A DNA stretch of 64,000 bases from an uncultured Gammaproteobacteria bacterium (GTDB taxonomy: Bacteria; Pseudomonadota; Gammaproteobacteria; Pseudomonadales; Pseudohongiellaceae): NCBI GenBank assembly GCA_913048385.1, contig CAJWVZ010000010.1, positions 35,715 to 99,714 on the forward strand, read 5' to 3'. Shown piece by piece: positions 1 through 9,450 of this stretch. The translations under genes and the position numbers were made by a program. Positions within the stretch are counted from its first letter, which is position 1, and the number at the start of each line of letters is the position of its first letter. The notes under the pieces are model-generated. The model worked only from the letters and a program-made list of their open reading frames with translations, searched no databases and was not told where the DNA came from.

Positions 1-356
1 GTCAAACGTCGCGTGTCGATTTCGGCTATAGCGACTATTTTTTTTTCGGTCAGAAAAGCTTCTAAGGATTGTTTCATCCGCCAATTGCTTGCTGTTAACG
101 GAAGGTCCCGAATAATCACTCCGGCGCCCCAAATCTCTAAGGACTCCATATCTTCCAAATTGATTCCGGTATTACCGATATGAGGATATGTGAAAGTTAT
201 AATTTGACGCGCATACGACGGGTCAGTAATGATCTCTTGGTAACCGGTCATCGAAGTGTTAAAAACCACCTCTCCACTGGATTGCCCTCGCGCTCCAAAA
301 GACCGTCCTCGGAATAAACTCCCGTCCTCTAACGCTAAAATTGCCACTTCAGACAC
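1..356 (-). CDS. carA: Carbamoyl-phosphate synthase small subunit, N-terminal part (cut by window edge)
   Basis: Reading the minus strand from a GTG at 356 gives a protein opening [17 protein letters not shown], then [33 protein letters not shown] and AEIDTRRLT. This is the N-terminal domain of CarA, the glutaminase subunit that supplies ammonia to CarB for carbamoyl phosphate. About 118 codons are present; the glutaminase domain lies beyond the left edge. A G-rich stretch (AGCAGGGGG) lies upstream of the GTG. The gene follows dapB on the same strand, as in E. coli and Pseudomonas, but a strong hairpin at 470-506 separates them, so carA probably has its own promoter in 357-469. Confidence 0.93.
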   Translation of the reverse strand, partial: MSEVAILALEDGSLFRGRSFGARGQSSGEVVFNTSMTGYQEIITDPSYARQIITFTYPHIGNTGINLEDMESLEIWGAGVIIRDLPLTASNWRMKQSLEAFLTEKKIVAIAEIDTRRL

Positions 357-469
357 GGACTTTGGGCCCCCTGCTTTAAATTTCGAAAAAGTTTCACTGC
401 AAACGCTTCGTCAAAAAAATCTGGCTTTTCATGCATCGACTCGAAATTTACTGCGGACTGTCGGCATAA

Positions 470-506
470 AAAAAGCGGAGGGAAGAATCTCTTCACTCCG
501 CTTTTT
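470..506 (-). terminator. Rho-independent terminator after dapB
   Basis: AAAAAGCGGAG (470-480) pairs perfectly with CTCCGCTTTTT (496-506). The stem can extend inward through GAAGA/TCTTC with one mismatch. On the minus strand the stem is followed by a run of seven T, so it should end transcription coming from dapB. It could also act weakly in the other direction. Confidence 0.85.
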
Positions 507-621
507 GGAAATCGCAAAGGTTACAGCAATCATCTTACTGAGGGGAGAGTTTAAAGATAAACCCCTACGCTTGTCTATGCTGGAAACCGTTATCACAAAA
601 AAAAATCAAACTCTTGCAAAT

Positions 622-1416
622 TTAAAGGTCAAGGACATCCTCCATCGAATACATTCCTGGTTTGCGACCTACAATCCAGGAAGCAGCGCGCAAGGCTCCA
701 CTGGCGAAAGTCATTCGATTTGTTGCCTTGTGGGTGATTTCAACCCTTTCTCCGAGACCCGCAAACGTAACCGTATGATCTCCAATAATATCTCCGCCTC
801 GTAAAGACGAAAATCCAATAGTGCCTTTTACTCTTTCGTTTAGTTGACCACTGCGATCGTATACACCGCAATCGTCGAGAACACGATCCGTAGCGCACGC
901 GACAACCCGCCCCATTTCAAGCGCTGTCCCCGAGGGAGCGTCTTTTTTAAATCTGTGATGTGCTTCTGTTATTTCAATATCTACATCTTGACCAAGCGCC
1001 AAAGCTGCTTGCTTGAGGAGTTTAAGACAAACGGTTACACCAATACTCATATTCGCGGCTAGAACAATAGGCACTGTTGCTTGTTGAAAAGCTAAAATTT
1101 GGTCCCCATCGAAACCAGTGGTTCCTACAACCATTGCCTTAGAATGAGTTTCACAAATCTTTAAATGGGCTGAGGCTGATACTGGTGTTGTGAAGTCGAC
1201 TAGGACATCGAACTCTGCCGAACTAACATCCAGAGAATCAGTCGCGAGTACTCCAATAGCCTTACCAACAGAGAACAAGCCAGCGTCAGTGCCAACGGCA
1301 GGATCACCTGGCGACACGATAGCACAAACTAATCGTAGATCTTCACTAGTTAATAATGCCTCCAGCAAAGCTCTGCCCATCCTGCCAGACGCACCAGCAA
1401 TCGCTACTCGAATCAT
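622..1416 (-). CDS. dapB: 4-hydroxy-tetrahydrodipicolinate reductase
   Basis: This is an enzyme of the lysine/diaminopimelate pathway that reduces the cyclised aspartate-semialdehyde/pyruvate product with NAD(P)H. The N-terminal nucleotide-binding motif GASGRMGR is at residues 8-15. The substrate-site motif EAHHRFKKDAPSGTA is at about 151-165 and contains the catalytic His pair and Lys. The length of 264 aa is normal. The ATG at 1416 (MIRVAIAG) was chosen over an in-frame TTG at 1431 because the family begins here; neither has a strong Shine-Dalgarno. A hairpin terminator follows at 470-506. Confidence 0.96.
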   Translation of the reverse strand: MIRVAIAGASGRMGRALLEALLTSEDLRLVCAIVSPGDPAVGTDAGLFSVGKAIGVLATDSLDVSSAEFDVLVDFTTPVSASAHLKICETHSKAMVVGTTGFDGDQILAFQQATVPIVLAANMSIGVTVCLKLLKQAALALGQDVDIEITEAHHRFKKDAPSGTALEMGRVVACATDRVLDDCGVYDRSGQLNERVKGTIGFSSLRGGDIIGDHTVTFAGLGERVEITHKATNRMTFASGALRAASWIVGRKPGMYSMEDVLDL

Positions 1417-1455
1417 CTTTACATTACCCAAAGTTTTTTTATAGAGGGAGGAAAT

Positions 1456-2331
1456 CTAAAATTTGTACTTAATAGAGCCGTAAGCTACTCGACCATTTTG
1501 GTCCAAAATACGGGTTGCTGCATTCAAAATCTGCGTGCCCTTTTCGTTGAATATATTTCGAATGCCAAACGAAATCACTGCTCGGTCTTGGGCGCCCGAC
1601 TTAACGTTATAGTCGTAGCTTAAATCTAAGGTCGTCAAGTTTTTAACCAACGTATTGATCTCATCCATATCAAGATCGTTAATATCCTTGTAAGAATCAA
1701 AGTAATTTGTAATTGCACTCGCTGTGTGGTTACCAAACTTCCACGCGAGCATCAGGCTAGTTTGCAATTCGGGGCTCAACATCCGTTCTTCAGGAGCCCC
1801 AAACTCTTCTTTTCCTAGATCCAGTAAAAATGAGCTGTTTTTGAATTGATCAACATAGGTGGTTTTACTGCTGAGAGTGAATTCTCCGAACCGGTCGGTG
1901 CTCCATCCGTAAGAAGCGCCAACATCAAAACCTGATGATTTTAGATCATCACCTATTATGGGATTCTCAAGATCAAAATCTCGGAGCGAAGACTCATCTG
2001 CATATAAGTTTGTTTTAGTGTCAGGCTCTACTGAGGGAGGCGTCGAGAGCTGCATCTGCCACGCGTCAGCGATTAAGCTCAGCCCCTCAACAGGTTCCAA
2101 TCTCATTCCTAAATTAAAATTAAGCGCTTTGTTGACTAGATCGCCCTCTAGTGAGTGTTCGCTTACCCTGCGCTCTATATTAAATAGAGGAGAAGACTGG
2201 AAAAGCGAGGAAGGCGACTGAGCAGTTGATTCGTCTATCCAGAGGCCCACATCATCCTGCGCGAAAGCCAACCCAAAAGGTATCGAGATCGCTAAATATA
2301 TGAAAAATAGCTCACCCTTTCGCTTGCGCAT
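1456..2331 (-). CDS. Stand-alone C-terminal beta-barrel piece of a TonB-dependent receptor with its own signal peptide
   Basis: This 291-residue protein opens with a signal peptide (MRKRKGELFFIYLAISIPFGLAFAQ, written here only as a description of its first 25 residues) and continues with sequence like the last third of TonB-dependent receptors. It has alternating beta-strands, a GIRNIFNEKG turn near the end and the terminal outer-membrane signature YGSIKYKF ending in Phe. No plug domain and no TonB box are present. The ATG at 2331 is preceded by AAGGA about 9 nt away, which favours it over upstream in-frame ATGs. It may be a remnant whose 5' part was deleted next to a signal peptide, or a small barrel in its own right. 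Its transport role is unknown. Confidence 0.6.
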   Translation of the reverse strand: MRKRKGELFFIYLAISIPFGLAFAQDDVGLWIDESTAQSPSSLFQSSPLFNIERRVSEHSLEGDLVNKALNFNLGMRLEPVEGLSLIADAWQMQLSTPPSVEPDTKTNLYADESSLRDFDLENPIIGDDLKSSGFDVGASYGWSTDRFGEFTLSSKTTYVDQFKNSSFLLDLGKEEFGAPEERMLSPELQTSLMLAWKFGNHTASAITNYFDSYKDINDLDMDEINTLVKNLTTLDLSYDYNVKSGAQDRAVISFGIRNIFNEKGTQILNAATRILDQNGRVAYGSIKYKF

Positions 2332-2448
2332 CACCAAATTCCTTTTACCGTCACCATTTTTACACATAACAAAGCGCATCCACACGTGAGCTGAAACCTT
2401 AGCACCTAAGGAACAAAAATTGAATCCCGAAAAAACAATCTATAACCA

Positions 2449-2985
2449 TTAGCGCGTATTTTTTAAAACCAATAAAGCGTTCTTAAGTTCCGATACAGTT
2501 TTATCGCTGCCAGGAAATATCATTTTTGGTCGAAGTTCCGCCAGCGGCTCAAGGACAAAGGTTCTGTTCAATGCTCTTTGATGCGGAATTACCAAACCGG
2601 GCAAATCAATTTTAGAAGAACCGTAGGTAATGATATCTAAATCAATGGCTCTAGAATGATAGTGAGTGCTCGCATACTTTTCGTCGCCTGTAAGCTCGCA
2701 ACGACCAAGCTCTGACTCAAATCGTTTTAAAACTCGAAGTAATCGGATTGGGCTCCAATCATCGTCGAGTGTTATTACCACAACAGCATTTAGGAAGTTG
2801 GGGGCGCCGGGCTCTAGCCCTTCAGCTTTGGTCCTAAAAAAAGAAGAAGCTTCAGGGATACCCTCACTAATACGATCAAGTTTTTCAAGAGCCTTCGCTA
2901 ATAATTGCGCGGGTTGGCCATGCTTACTCGGTATATTAGAACCTAACGCAATAATTGACTCAGTTTTGTTAAGTATTTTCGTCAT
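2449..2985 (-). CDS. folK: 2-amino-4-hydroxy-6-hydroxymethyldihydropteridine pyrophosphokinase
   Basis: HPPK transfers pyrophosphate from ATP to the pterin precursor of folate. The N-terminal ALGSNI motif, RTKAEG and the signature [11 protein letters not shown] are visible. The length is 178 aa. The ATG at 2985 was chosen because homologues begin just before IIALGSN; it overlaps the 3' end of hemE by 17 bp, so the two genes are probably translationally coupled. folK normally sits with panB or pcnB in gammaproteobacteria, so its place behind hemE is a local arrangement. Confidence 0.93.
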   Translation of the reverse strand: MTKILNKTESIIALGSNIPSKHGQPAQLLAKALEKLDRISEGIPEASSFFRTKAEGLEPGAPNFLNAVVVITLDDDWSPIRLLRVLKRFESELGRCELTGDEKYASTHYHSRAIDLDIITYGSSKIDLPGLVIPHQRALNRTFVLEPLAELRPKMIFPGSDKTVSELKNALLVLKNTR

Positions 2986-4087
2986 GATACTGAGCTGAGA
3001 GCTCATGCACTGCTTCAACAAATATTCCAACATTTTCCGGAGGAACGCCCGGGGTTATGCCATGTCCTAGGTTGAATATATGCCCCTCACCCGCTCCAAA
3101 ACTTGACAATATTGAGCCTATCTCCGATCTTATCACCTCCTCAGTTGCATAAAGAATCGAAGGATCTAAATTGCCCTGTAAAGCCACCTTCGTTCCGACC
3201 CGACCTCTCGCGCGGCCAATCTCGGTGCTCCAATCTAACCCTAAAGCAGTCGCGCCTGCCTCAGCTTGAAGTTCCAACCATTGGCCACCACCTTTTGTGA
3301 AAATAATAACCGGGACCGCACGCCCCTCAGATTGTCGTCTAAGTTTTTTAATGATTTTTCTCATATATTTTAACGAAAACTCTTGGTAAGCAGCGCTTGT
3401 TAGCAGCCCTCCCCAGGTATCAAAAATTTGAACAGCTTGGGCACCTGCAGTAATTTGAGCATTCAAATAATCAACAATTACCACAGTTAATTTTTCCAGA
3501 AGGAGATGCATGTCAGTCGGATGATTGTACAAAAACTGCTTTGCCTCCCGAAAATCCTTACTACTTCCGCCTTCAATCATGTAGGTCGCAAGAGTCCACG
3601 GGCTTCCGGCGAAACCAATAAGAGGAACACTGCCATCAAGCTCTCTGCGAATCAGTGAAACTGCATCCGTCACGTAAGTTAAATCACGAGATATATTAAC
3701 GTCCGGTATCTTCTCAACATCTTTTCCAGTCCTAATAACTTTCCGGAATTTCGGACCCTCTCCCTCCACAAAATACAAGCCCTGTCCCATCGCGTCTGGG
3801 ATAGTAAGAATGTCAGAAAACAAAATCGCCGCATCTAATTCATATCGTCTAAGGGGTTGCAACGTGACTTCGCAAGCCAATTTTGGGTTCTTGCATAAAC
3901 TCATAAAGTCGCCGGCTTCCGAACGCACCTCTCTGTACTCGGGAAGATAACGACCTGCTTGTCTCATAAGCCATACAGGGGTTTTATCGACTGGCTCTCG
4001 AAACAACGCTTTAAGGAATCTGTCGTTTCTCAAAACAGGCATCTCAGAGTTTATTTCTTTAGTCTGATCGTCATAAATTTGTGCCAA
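2969..4087 (-). CDS. hemE: Uroporphyrinogen decarboxylase
   Basis: HemE decarboxylates uroporphyrinogen III to coproporphyrinogen III in heme synthesis. Hallmarks are [12 protein letters not shown] (residues 41-52), [12 protein letters not shown] with the catalytic Asp (about 89-100), [10 protein letters not shown] and a C-terminal NLGHGI. The protein has 372 residues, 15-20 more than E. coli because it appears to start at a TTG codon at 4087 behind a perfect GGAGGTGA. The alternative ATG at 4042 (MPVLRNDRF) matches the E. coli length but has no comparable ribosome site. It overlaps folK downstream. Confidence 0.96.
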   Translation of the reverse strand: MAQIYDDQTKEINSEMPVLRNDRFLKALFREPVDKTPVWLMRQAGRYLPEYREVRSEAGDFMSLCKNPKLACEVTLQPLRRYELDAAILFSDILTIPDAMGQGLYFVEGEGPKFRKVIRTGKDVEKIPDVNISRDLTYVTDAVSLIRRELDGSVPLIGFAGSPWTLATYMIEGGSSKDFREAKQFLYNHPTDMHLLLEKLTVVIVDYLNAQITAGAQAVQIFDTWGGLLTSAAYQEFSLKYMRKIIKKLRRQSEGRAVPVIIFTKGGGQWLELQAEAGATALGLDWSTEIGRARGRVGTKVALQGNLDPSILYATEEVIRSEIGSILSSFGAGEGHIFNLGHGITPGVPPENVGIFVEAVHELSAQYHDENT

Positions 4088-4093
4088 AACGCG

Positions 4094-4101
4094 TCACCTC
4101 C
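4094..4101 (-). promoter_or_regulatory. Strong ribosome binding site deciding a TTG start for hemE
   Basis: The minus strand reads GGAGGTGA followed by six nucleotides and TTG (4087). This is a near-perfect anti-Shine-Dalgarno match at good spacing. It is the main reason to prefer the rare TTG start over the downstream ATG. Confidence 0.65.
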
Positions 4102-4291
4102 AAAATGTCTTTGAAAATAAAGATAGTACTCCTAAAAACAACAAAAAGGCTCCGATGTTTGGAAGTTTTACAGATGTGACTCTGGCCTGTGAAGAGAACT
4201 AATCTCAACCTAATACATTCAATTACTTCGAAGACCAAACACCACGACAACGATAAACGAAATGCAGTGTTTTAGAACCGAAAATGATATG

Positions 4292-5386
4292 TTAATCCTC
4301 GCACAGCGAAGATCCCGCACCAAGGGTAGCACGTAATAAATTAATTGGAATTTCTGAGCTTATTCCCGCATCCCCAACGGCATGGAGCAAGATGAATTTC
4401 AATATGTTGTTTTCTGTTTTCTTGTCAGAAGCCATGAATTCAAGGAATTGCTCAACGCTGATTTTATCTGGAGGAACTATATTTAATTGGAAATTGTTCT
4501 CAAGCACTTGCCTCACTCGAAAAGCTTCGCTCGATGAAATCCAGCCAACACGCAACGAAAGGTCTGCGGCCATCACCATCCCCATCGCAACTGCCTCACC
4601 ATGAAGCACATTGCCGAAACCCATTGCTGCCTCAATGGCATGACCGAACGTATGACCGAAGTTCAATAAAGCCCGAGCACCAGCCTCTCGCTCATCTTTC
4701 GCGACAATCTCAGCTTTTATTTCACAACTACGCTTTATTACACTCGTCATAAGCGCAGGTTCTTTTTGAAGAAGCTCAGAGCTGTTCGAATCAAGCCACT
4801 CAAAAAAGTCTAGATCGTTTATTAATCCGTACTTGAGGACCTCTGCAAACCCGGCCTTAAGCTCTCGTTGCGGCAACGTTGAGAGAACGCTTGTATCCGC
4901 AATCACACACCTCGGCTGATAGAAAGCGCCTATCATATTCTTACCAAGCTCATGATTTACACCAGTTTTTCCACCGACTGATGAATCTACTTGTGAAAGC
5001 AAAGTCGTTGGCACCTGTACGAAATCAATTCCCCTTAGATATGTTGCAGCAACGAACCCAGTTATGTCGCCCACCACTCCACCACCTAGAGCAACAAGCG
5101 TCGTTTTTCGATCATATTTTCCCTCTAATAAAAATTTATAAATTACGTTTATTGTTTCTAGTGTTTTAAAGCTTTCTCCATCCTGTAAAACCACTTGACT
5201 GCAACTTCGATCAGAAAAAAATGACTTTGCTTTCTCTAGATAAAGAGGCGAAACGACGGTGTTCGTGACAATTACAACTCGCCCCTCATTAATGTTCATG
5301 GGAATCAAATGTGATTGAGCAAGCAACTCTGACCCGATAAAAATTGGATAACTCCTCTCACCGAGATCTACAATTATCTTCTGCAT
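4292..5386 (-). CDS. aroB: 3-dehydroquinate synthase
   Basis: AroB makes the first carbocyclic intermediate of the shikimate pathway from DAHP, using NAD and a divalent metal. Motifs seen are GGGVVGDITGF, VPTTLLSQVDSSVGGKTGVNH split over the NAD and substrate sites, KAGFAEVLKYG, LNFGHTFGHAIE and HGEAVAMGM. The metal-binding Glu/His/His are within these. The length of 364 aa is normal. ATG 5386 follows AAGGA. It lies 76 bp behind aroK on the same strand, the usual aroKB order. Confidence 0.97.
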   Translation of the reverse strand: MQKIIVDLGERSYPIFIGSELLAQSHLIPMNINEGRVVIVTNTVVSPLYLEKAKSFFSDRSCSQVVLQDGESFKTLETINVIYKFLLEGKYDRKTTLVALGGGVVGDITGFVAATYLRGIDFVQVPTTLLSQVDSSVGGKTGVNHELGKNMIGAFYQPRCVIADTSVLSTLPQRELKAGFAEVLKYGLINDLDFFEWLDSNSSELLQKEPALMTSVIKRSCEIKAEIVAKDEREAGARALLNFGHTFGHAIEAAMGFGNVLHGEAVAMGMVMAADLSLRVGWISSSEAFRVRQVLENNFQLNIVPPDKISVEQFLEFMASDKKTENNILKFILLHAVGDAGISSEIPINLLRATLGAGSSLCED

Positions 5387-5462
5387 TTTGCATTCCTTTA
5401 GTCTTGCAACTTTCGCTCAATTCTCGGGGTTGTATCTAGCAGGAAGCGTGAACCCTGCGTCT

Positions 5463-5987
5463 TTAACGAGAGATTTTTTTTAATTGTCGGTGAATTTCTT
5501 TGGCTATGAATCTAGCATTGCGGCCGTTCGTTTCAATACTGATATCAGATACTTCTTTATATAATGGATCTCTAATTGCAAAAAGCTGACGGATTTTAGT
5601 CTCTCTGTCTTCGACCTGAAGCAATGGCCTTGAATTATCCCCGCTCATTCGCCGAATTTGTTGATCGATTGAGGCTCGTAAATAAACGACATCTCCTCTC
5701 TCACGAAGCATACGTCTGCTTTCTTCAGCAGTAACAGAACCTCCACCCGTTGCAAGGACAATATTTTCCTTGCTGGTTAGAAAATCAATCATTTTTCTTT
5801 CACGCTTCCGGAAGCCCACCTCCCCTTCCACATCAAAAATCCAGGGAATATCTGCGCCAGTTGCTTTCTCTATTTCAGCATCGGAATCAAAAAAATCTTG
5901 CCGCAACAGCTCTCCCAATAATCGACCGACCGTCGTTTTACCAGCCCCCATAGGTCCGACTAAAAAAACGTTTTTTCTATCAAGCAT
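5463..5987 (-). CDS. aroK: Shikimate kinase
   Basis: AroK phosphorylates shikimate with ATP. The P-loop GPMGAGKTTVGR is at residues 11-22, the DSD/FDVEGE shikimate-binding region follows at about 38-56, and ATGGGS lies near 80. The length is 174 aa. No good Shine-Dalgarno precedes ATG 5987. In many relatives the pilMNOPQ genes lie between mrcA and aroK; here they are absent and aroK is directly divergent from mrcA. Confidence 0.95.
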   Translation of the reverse strand: MLDRKNVFLVGPMGAGKTTVGRLLGELLRQDFFDSDAEIEKATGADIPWIFDVEGEVGFRKRERKMIDFLTSKENIVLATGGGSVTAEESRRMLRERGDVVYLRASIDQQIRRMSGDNSRPLLQVEDRETKIRQLFAIRDPLYKEVSDISIETNGRNARFIAKEIHRQLKKISR

Positions 5988-6254
5988 AATAACTAGCTAT
6001 CCAATCCATTGGGGTCCAAAACGCTCTACGAGCGAATTCTTGTCAGCCTTTCAATGTCCATCTTTTCAGACATTTTTTTACACGGCCTTAAAGCGATTAT
6101 TAATCATTTAAAAAAACAGTATAGCAGTGTATAAAACAAGTATCTGTCATGTGTCACAAATAACTTCGTTACTAGAACCGAAACCAAAACGTCGTGACAA
6201 AAGGGCAGCGTCTAGCACTTCGCGTTTTTTGAGTAAGCACAGGGACCAAAATAA

Positions 6255-8591
6255 GTGAAAAATCGGCTCGTCAGGGTGTTAAAAATTCTGCCAACACTAG
6301 CAATCGTTGGAACAGCTGGCCTTCTTATGGTTGCCGCCGCTGCCTACTTGTATTTGGCCCCGAGATTACCAGAGGCGGAAAATTATCGAAATGTTAGGCT
6401 TGAGACTCCCCTGAGGATATACACGTCAGATGGCTTTCTAATTGATGAGATTGGCAATCGCCGAAACCCAGTAACCTTTGAGGAAATACCCAAAGTTCTT
6501 ATTGACGCTCTGATAGCGACGGAAGATGCACGTTTTTATTCCCATCCCGGGGTCGATTTTCAGAGCCTTTTAAGAGGTCTCTATGGTTTCATGCGAGGCG
6601 TTAATTTAGGGGGCGGCAGCACCATCACTATGCAACTTGCTAATAATCTCTCTTTTGACAGTGACAACGTATATTTGAGAAAGTTCAAGGAAATTCCCTT
6701 TGCTCTACAAATCCAACAAGAGTTAACAAAAGAAGAAGTTCTTACCCTTTATTTAAACACGATTTATTTTGGAGCTGGAGCCGACGGCATCGGAGCTGCC
6801 GCCTATATTTATTATGGTAAGCTCCCAAGTGAACTAACGCTGGCCGAGGCAGCAATGATGGTTTCACTCCTGCCCTGCCCGTCTACTTGCAATCCGCTAG
6901 CAAACCCTCAGAGGTCGATTGAGCGTCGACGTACTCGACTAAAAAACATGGTTCGCGAGGGAATGATTGATAACACCGACTTCCTTCTGGCTGATGCTGC
7001 GCCGATCACGGCTTCACCTCACGGCCGAAATATAGAAATCCCTGCACCATTTGTCGCCGAGATGGTAAGACAAAACCTTTTCTCTCAATACGGTGAAAAA
7101 ATTTACTCTCAAGGGTTCGAAGTTACCACCAGCATAGACAGCGACAAACAAATTGCAGCAGCAGAATCCCTGACTTTTGGTCTTGAAAACTACTATGACC
7201 GAAAGCATGGTTATAGAGGCCCGAGTGAAACCCTTTTAGATGAAGATTTTGAAACTTTGATGAAAAAGCTATCGACTTTTTCAAAATACGGTAACCAAGA
7301 ACCTGCTGTGGTTACAAAAGTGAACGAGAAGAGTTTCAATGCCCTGCGTAAAAATGGTCAAGAAGTAAAGGTAGAGTGGGACGGAATATCTTGGGCATAT
7401 GCTTTTCAAAGCAGAAACGAGGCTTGGCCTCCGCCATCTGAAGCCGCTGACTCCGTCACTGTTGGCGATTTGATTTACCTGAGAGCGAGCGAACGGCATT
7501 GGGAGCTCGGCCAGATACCGGATATCGAAGGAGCTCTTGTATCAATTTCTCCAAAAAACGGGAGAATATTGGCTTTAGTCGGCGGATACGACTTTAGAAA
7601 AAGTCAGATTAACAGAGTTCTAATTCCGCGCCCACCAGGTTCTAATTTCAAACCGTTCGTCTACGGAGCAGCAATTGAGGAGGGATATACCGCGGCGACA
7701 ATAATTAACGATGCTCCAATTACCCGTGGAGATTATCGTCCGAATAATTATGAAAATAATTTTTTGGGTCCAATGACTCTCCGTTATGCGCTAAAAGAAT
7801 CTCGAAATGTCCCCACTGTTCGTCTTTATGACCAACTTGGATCAGAAAAATCTCTCTCGTTTGCAGCAAAACTTGGGATACCCACGGAAGGCTTTCCTCG
7901 CAACGACCTTACAATAGCTTTAGGTAGCAGGGACGTAACCCCATTGGACATAGTTACAGGATACGCCTCCATAGCGAACGGGGGGTTTAAAGTTGACCCT
8001 TGGTTGATTAAGGAGATTAAAAACTTAAGTGGCGAAACCCTCTTCAACGCTGACCCCAGACAAGTCTGTGTGAGCTGCAAAGATGAGGATGTGCCGACGA
8101 GAGCTCCCCGAGTTATAGATTCCCGAGTGGCGTTTATTCTTGGCTCAATGCTACGCTCGGTCATTGAAGAAGGGAGCGGCGCTCGGGTAAATCGGGAGTT
8201 GAATAGAGTCGATCTTAAAGGTAAAACTGGAACGACGAACGGGCCGCAAGAATTATGGTTTTCAGGTTTTAACGAAAACATAGCAACGACGGTGTTTGTA
8301 GGTTTTGATCAGCCCCAGCCGCTTGGAGAACAAGAACAAGGGGCCACGATTGCAGTGCCGATCTGGATCGACTACATGAGGGAGGCGTTAAAAGGCCAGC
8401 CTATAGAGACCACAAGGAAACCAGATGGCATCGTCGACAGGCTCATTAATCAGAAGTCAGGGGAAGTCGCCACGCCTGGTGACTCTGGAAGCATGTTTGA
8501 ATTCTTCCGAGTTGAGAATGCTCCAGACGGACAATCTGACACAGAGGAAAATGACCTTAAAGAATCGATAACAACCGAAACCTTGTTTTGA
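6255..8591 (+). CDS. mrcA: Penicillin-binding protein 1A, bifunctional transglycosylase/transpeptidase
   Basis: A class A PBP that polymerises and cross-links peptidoglycan on the periplasmic face of the inner membrane. One N-terminal membrane anchor spans about residues 12-34. The glycosyltransferase domain carries ATEDARFYSHPGVD with catalytic Glu90, and GGSTITMQLANNL. An OB-like linker follows. The transpeptidase has the active-site Ser in SNFK near residue 463, SRN (SxN) and KTGTT near 657. The length of 778 aa is slightly shorter than E. coli PBP1A. It starts at GTG 6255 behind AGGGA. It is divergent from aroK and runs into rpmE tail to tail. Confidence 0.96.
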   Translation: MKNRLVRVLKILPTLAIVGTAGLLMVAAAAYLYLAPRLPEAENYRNVRLETPLRIYTSDGFLIDEIGNRRNPVTFEEIPKVLIDALIATEDARFYSHPGVDFQSLLRGLYGFMRGVNLGGGSTITMQLANNLSFDSDNVYLRKFKEIPFALQIQQELTKEEVLTLYLNTIYFGAGADGIGAAAYIYYGKLPSELTLAEAAMMVSLLPCPSTCNPLANPQRSIERRRTRLKNMVREGMIDNTDFLLADAAPITASPHGRNIEIPAPFVAEMVRQNLFSQYGEKIYSQGFEVTTSIDSDKQIAAAESLTFGLENYYDRKHGYRGPSETLLDEDFETLMKKLSTFSKYGNQEPAVVTKVNEKSFNALRKNGQEVKVEWDGISWAYAFQSRNEAWPPPSEAADSVTVGDLIYLRASERHWELGQIPDIEGALVSISPKNGRILALVGGYDFRKSQINRVLIPRPPGSNFKPFVYGAAIEEGYTAATIINDAPITRGDYRPNNYENNFLGPMTLRYALKESRNVPTVRLYDQLGSEKSLSFAAKLGIPTEGFPRNDLTIALGSRDVTPLDIVTGYASIANGGFKVDPWLIKEIKNLSGETLFNADPRQVCVSCKDEDVPTRAPRVIDSRVAFILGSMLRSVIEEGSGARVNRELNRVDLKGKTGTTNGPQELWFSGFNENIATTVFVGFDQPQPLGEQEQGATIAVPIWIDYMREALKGQPIETTRKPDGIVDRLINQKSGEVATPGDSGSMFEFFRVENAPDGQSDTEENDLKESITTETLF

Positions 8592-8596
8592 TCTAA

Positions 8597-8806
8597 CTAG
8601 ACTCGTCGCGCCGCGAAACGTTTCTTAAACTTATCTACCCGCCCACCGGAATCAAGAATTTTCTGCTTACCTGTATAAAATGGGTGGCACGCCGAACAAA
8701 CTTCGATCGTGATGTCTTTACCCATAGTCGACTTTGTTTCTATCGTATTCCCACACGAACACGTAGCTTTCATCACATCATAGGACGGATGGATATCTGG
8801 TTTCAT
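8597..8806 (-). CDS. rpmE: Ribosomal protein bL31 (zinc-binding form)
   Basis: A 69-residue large-subunit ribosomal protein opening MKPDIHPSY. The cysteines CSCG and CSACH make it the C+ (zinc-binding) type; it continues FYTGKQ and [14 protein letters not shown] 8806 is preceded by GGAG; an upstream in-frame extension is not supported. It is convergent with mrcA, with only five bases between stops. Proximity to priA matches E. coli. Confidence 0.97.
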   Translation of the reverse strand: MKPDIHPSYDVMKATCSCGNTIETKSTMGKDITIEVCSACHPFYTGKQKILDSGGRVDKFKKRFAARRV

Positions 8807-9003
8807 AATAAATTCTCCGCGACGCACAATAAAGTGTCGCTATTCAAAAACGAACGCTTCAAAAATGACAAAAATCTGGGATATTCCGCAATTGTATCAG
8901 AGAAAATGGCGATGCCCAGCTGATCAGGAGCAGGATTCTAACAGAGAGAAGATCAGAAGCAAATAATAACCCTGTGACGCGTTTTTAACTTATTCAGCTA
9001 GGA

Positions 9004-9291
9004 TCACCTCAATTTTTTGTGATTTGCGACTACTTCTTCCATAATCAAAGCGAAAAGCGACTCGACTAGGCTGCCACTTAGCCCAAATTTTTTGCTGTAA
9101 TCCCTTAATGAACTTAGCTTTTCTGTCTCTCTCTTACCGTCCAGCGCTTCAAGACTGTATGCTGCCTTGACCTCTCCCACTTGTTGGGTGATCTCAAAAC
9201 GTTTCGCAAGCAAATCAACTATTTGAAGATCGACCTGATCTAACTGCTGGCGTTTAATCTTTAACTCCTCCGGTATCTCTGAGATCGTCAT
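9004..9291 (-). CDS. AroQ-class chorismate mutase
   Basis: A 95-residue all-helical protein of the chorismate mutase type II fold, with LDQVDLQIVDLLAKRFEI, a second helix with VGEVKAAY, and an R-E-T pattern before the C-terminal LFALIMEEVVANHKKLR. It resembles the mutase domain found at the N-terminus of PheA and the monofunctional or isochorismate-pyruvate-lyase-like small proteins, but nothing is fused here. The likely role is chorismate to prephenate; the lyase alternative cannot be excluded. ATG 9291 follows GGGAG. It is divergent from priA. Confidence 0.8.
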   Translation of the reverse strand: MTISEIPEELKIKRQQLDQVDLQIVDLLAKRFEITQQVGEVKAAYSLEALDGKRETEKLSSLRDYSKKFGLSGSLVESLFALIMEEVVANHKKLR

Positions 9292-9438
9292 ATTCTTACT
9301 CCCTTTTTTTGCAAACAATCAGTCGTTTCTAGCCTGAGCATTTTCGACTTAACAAAAGATCCTGTTTAAAGCGAACCATACACTGCGGTTGCGGGTCAAT
9401 CACAAATGAATCTTACTGAGTTTTAATTACCGAAGCCT

Positions 9439-9444
9439 TATAAT
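9439..9444 (+). promoter_or_regulatory. Consensus -10 box in front of priA
   Basis: TATAAT ends seven bases before the ATG at 9451, so transcription would start at or within a base or two of that ATG. The mRNA would be leaderless if 9451 is used, or would have a leader of about 75 nt if translation begins at the in-frame TTG 9526. No convincing -35 was recognised. Confidence 0.5.
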
Positions 9445-9450
9445 ATTCAA

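Noticed and set aside
256..804. 182-codon plus-strand frame
   Set aside because: It lies across carA, the dapB terminator and dapB on the opposite strand and has no protein-like features.
622..1431. TTG start at 1431 for dapB
   Set aside because: No ribosome site, and the family begins at ATG 1416.
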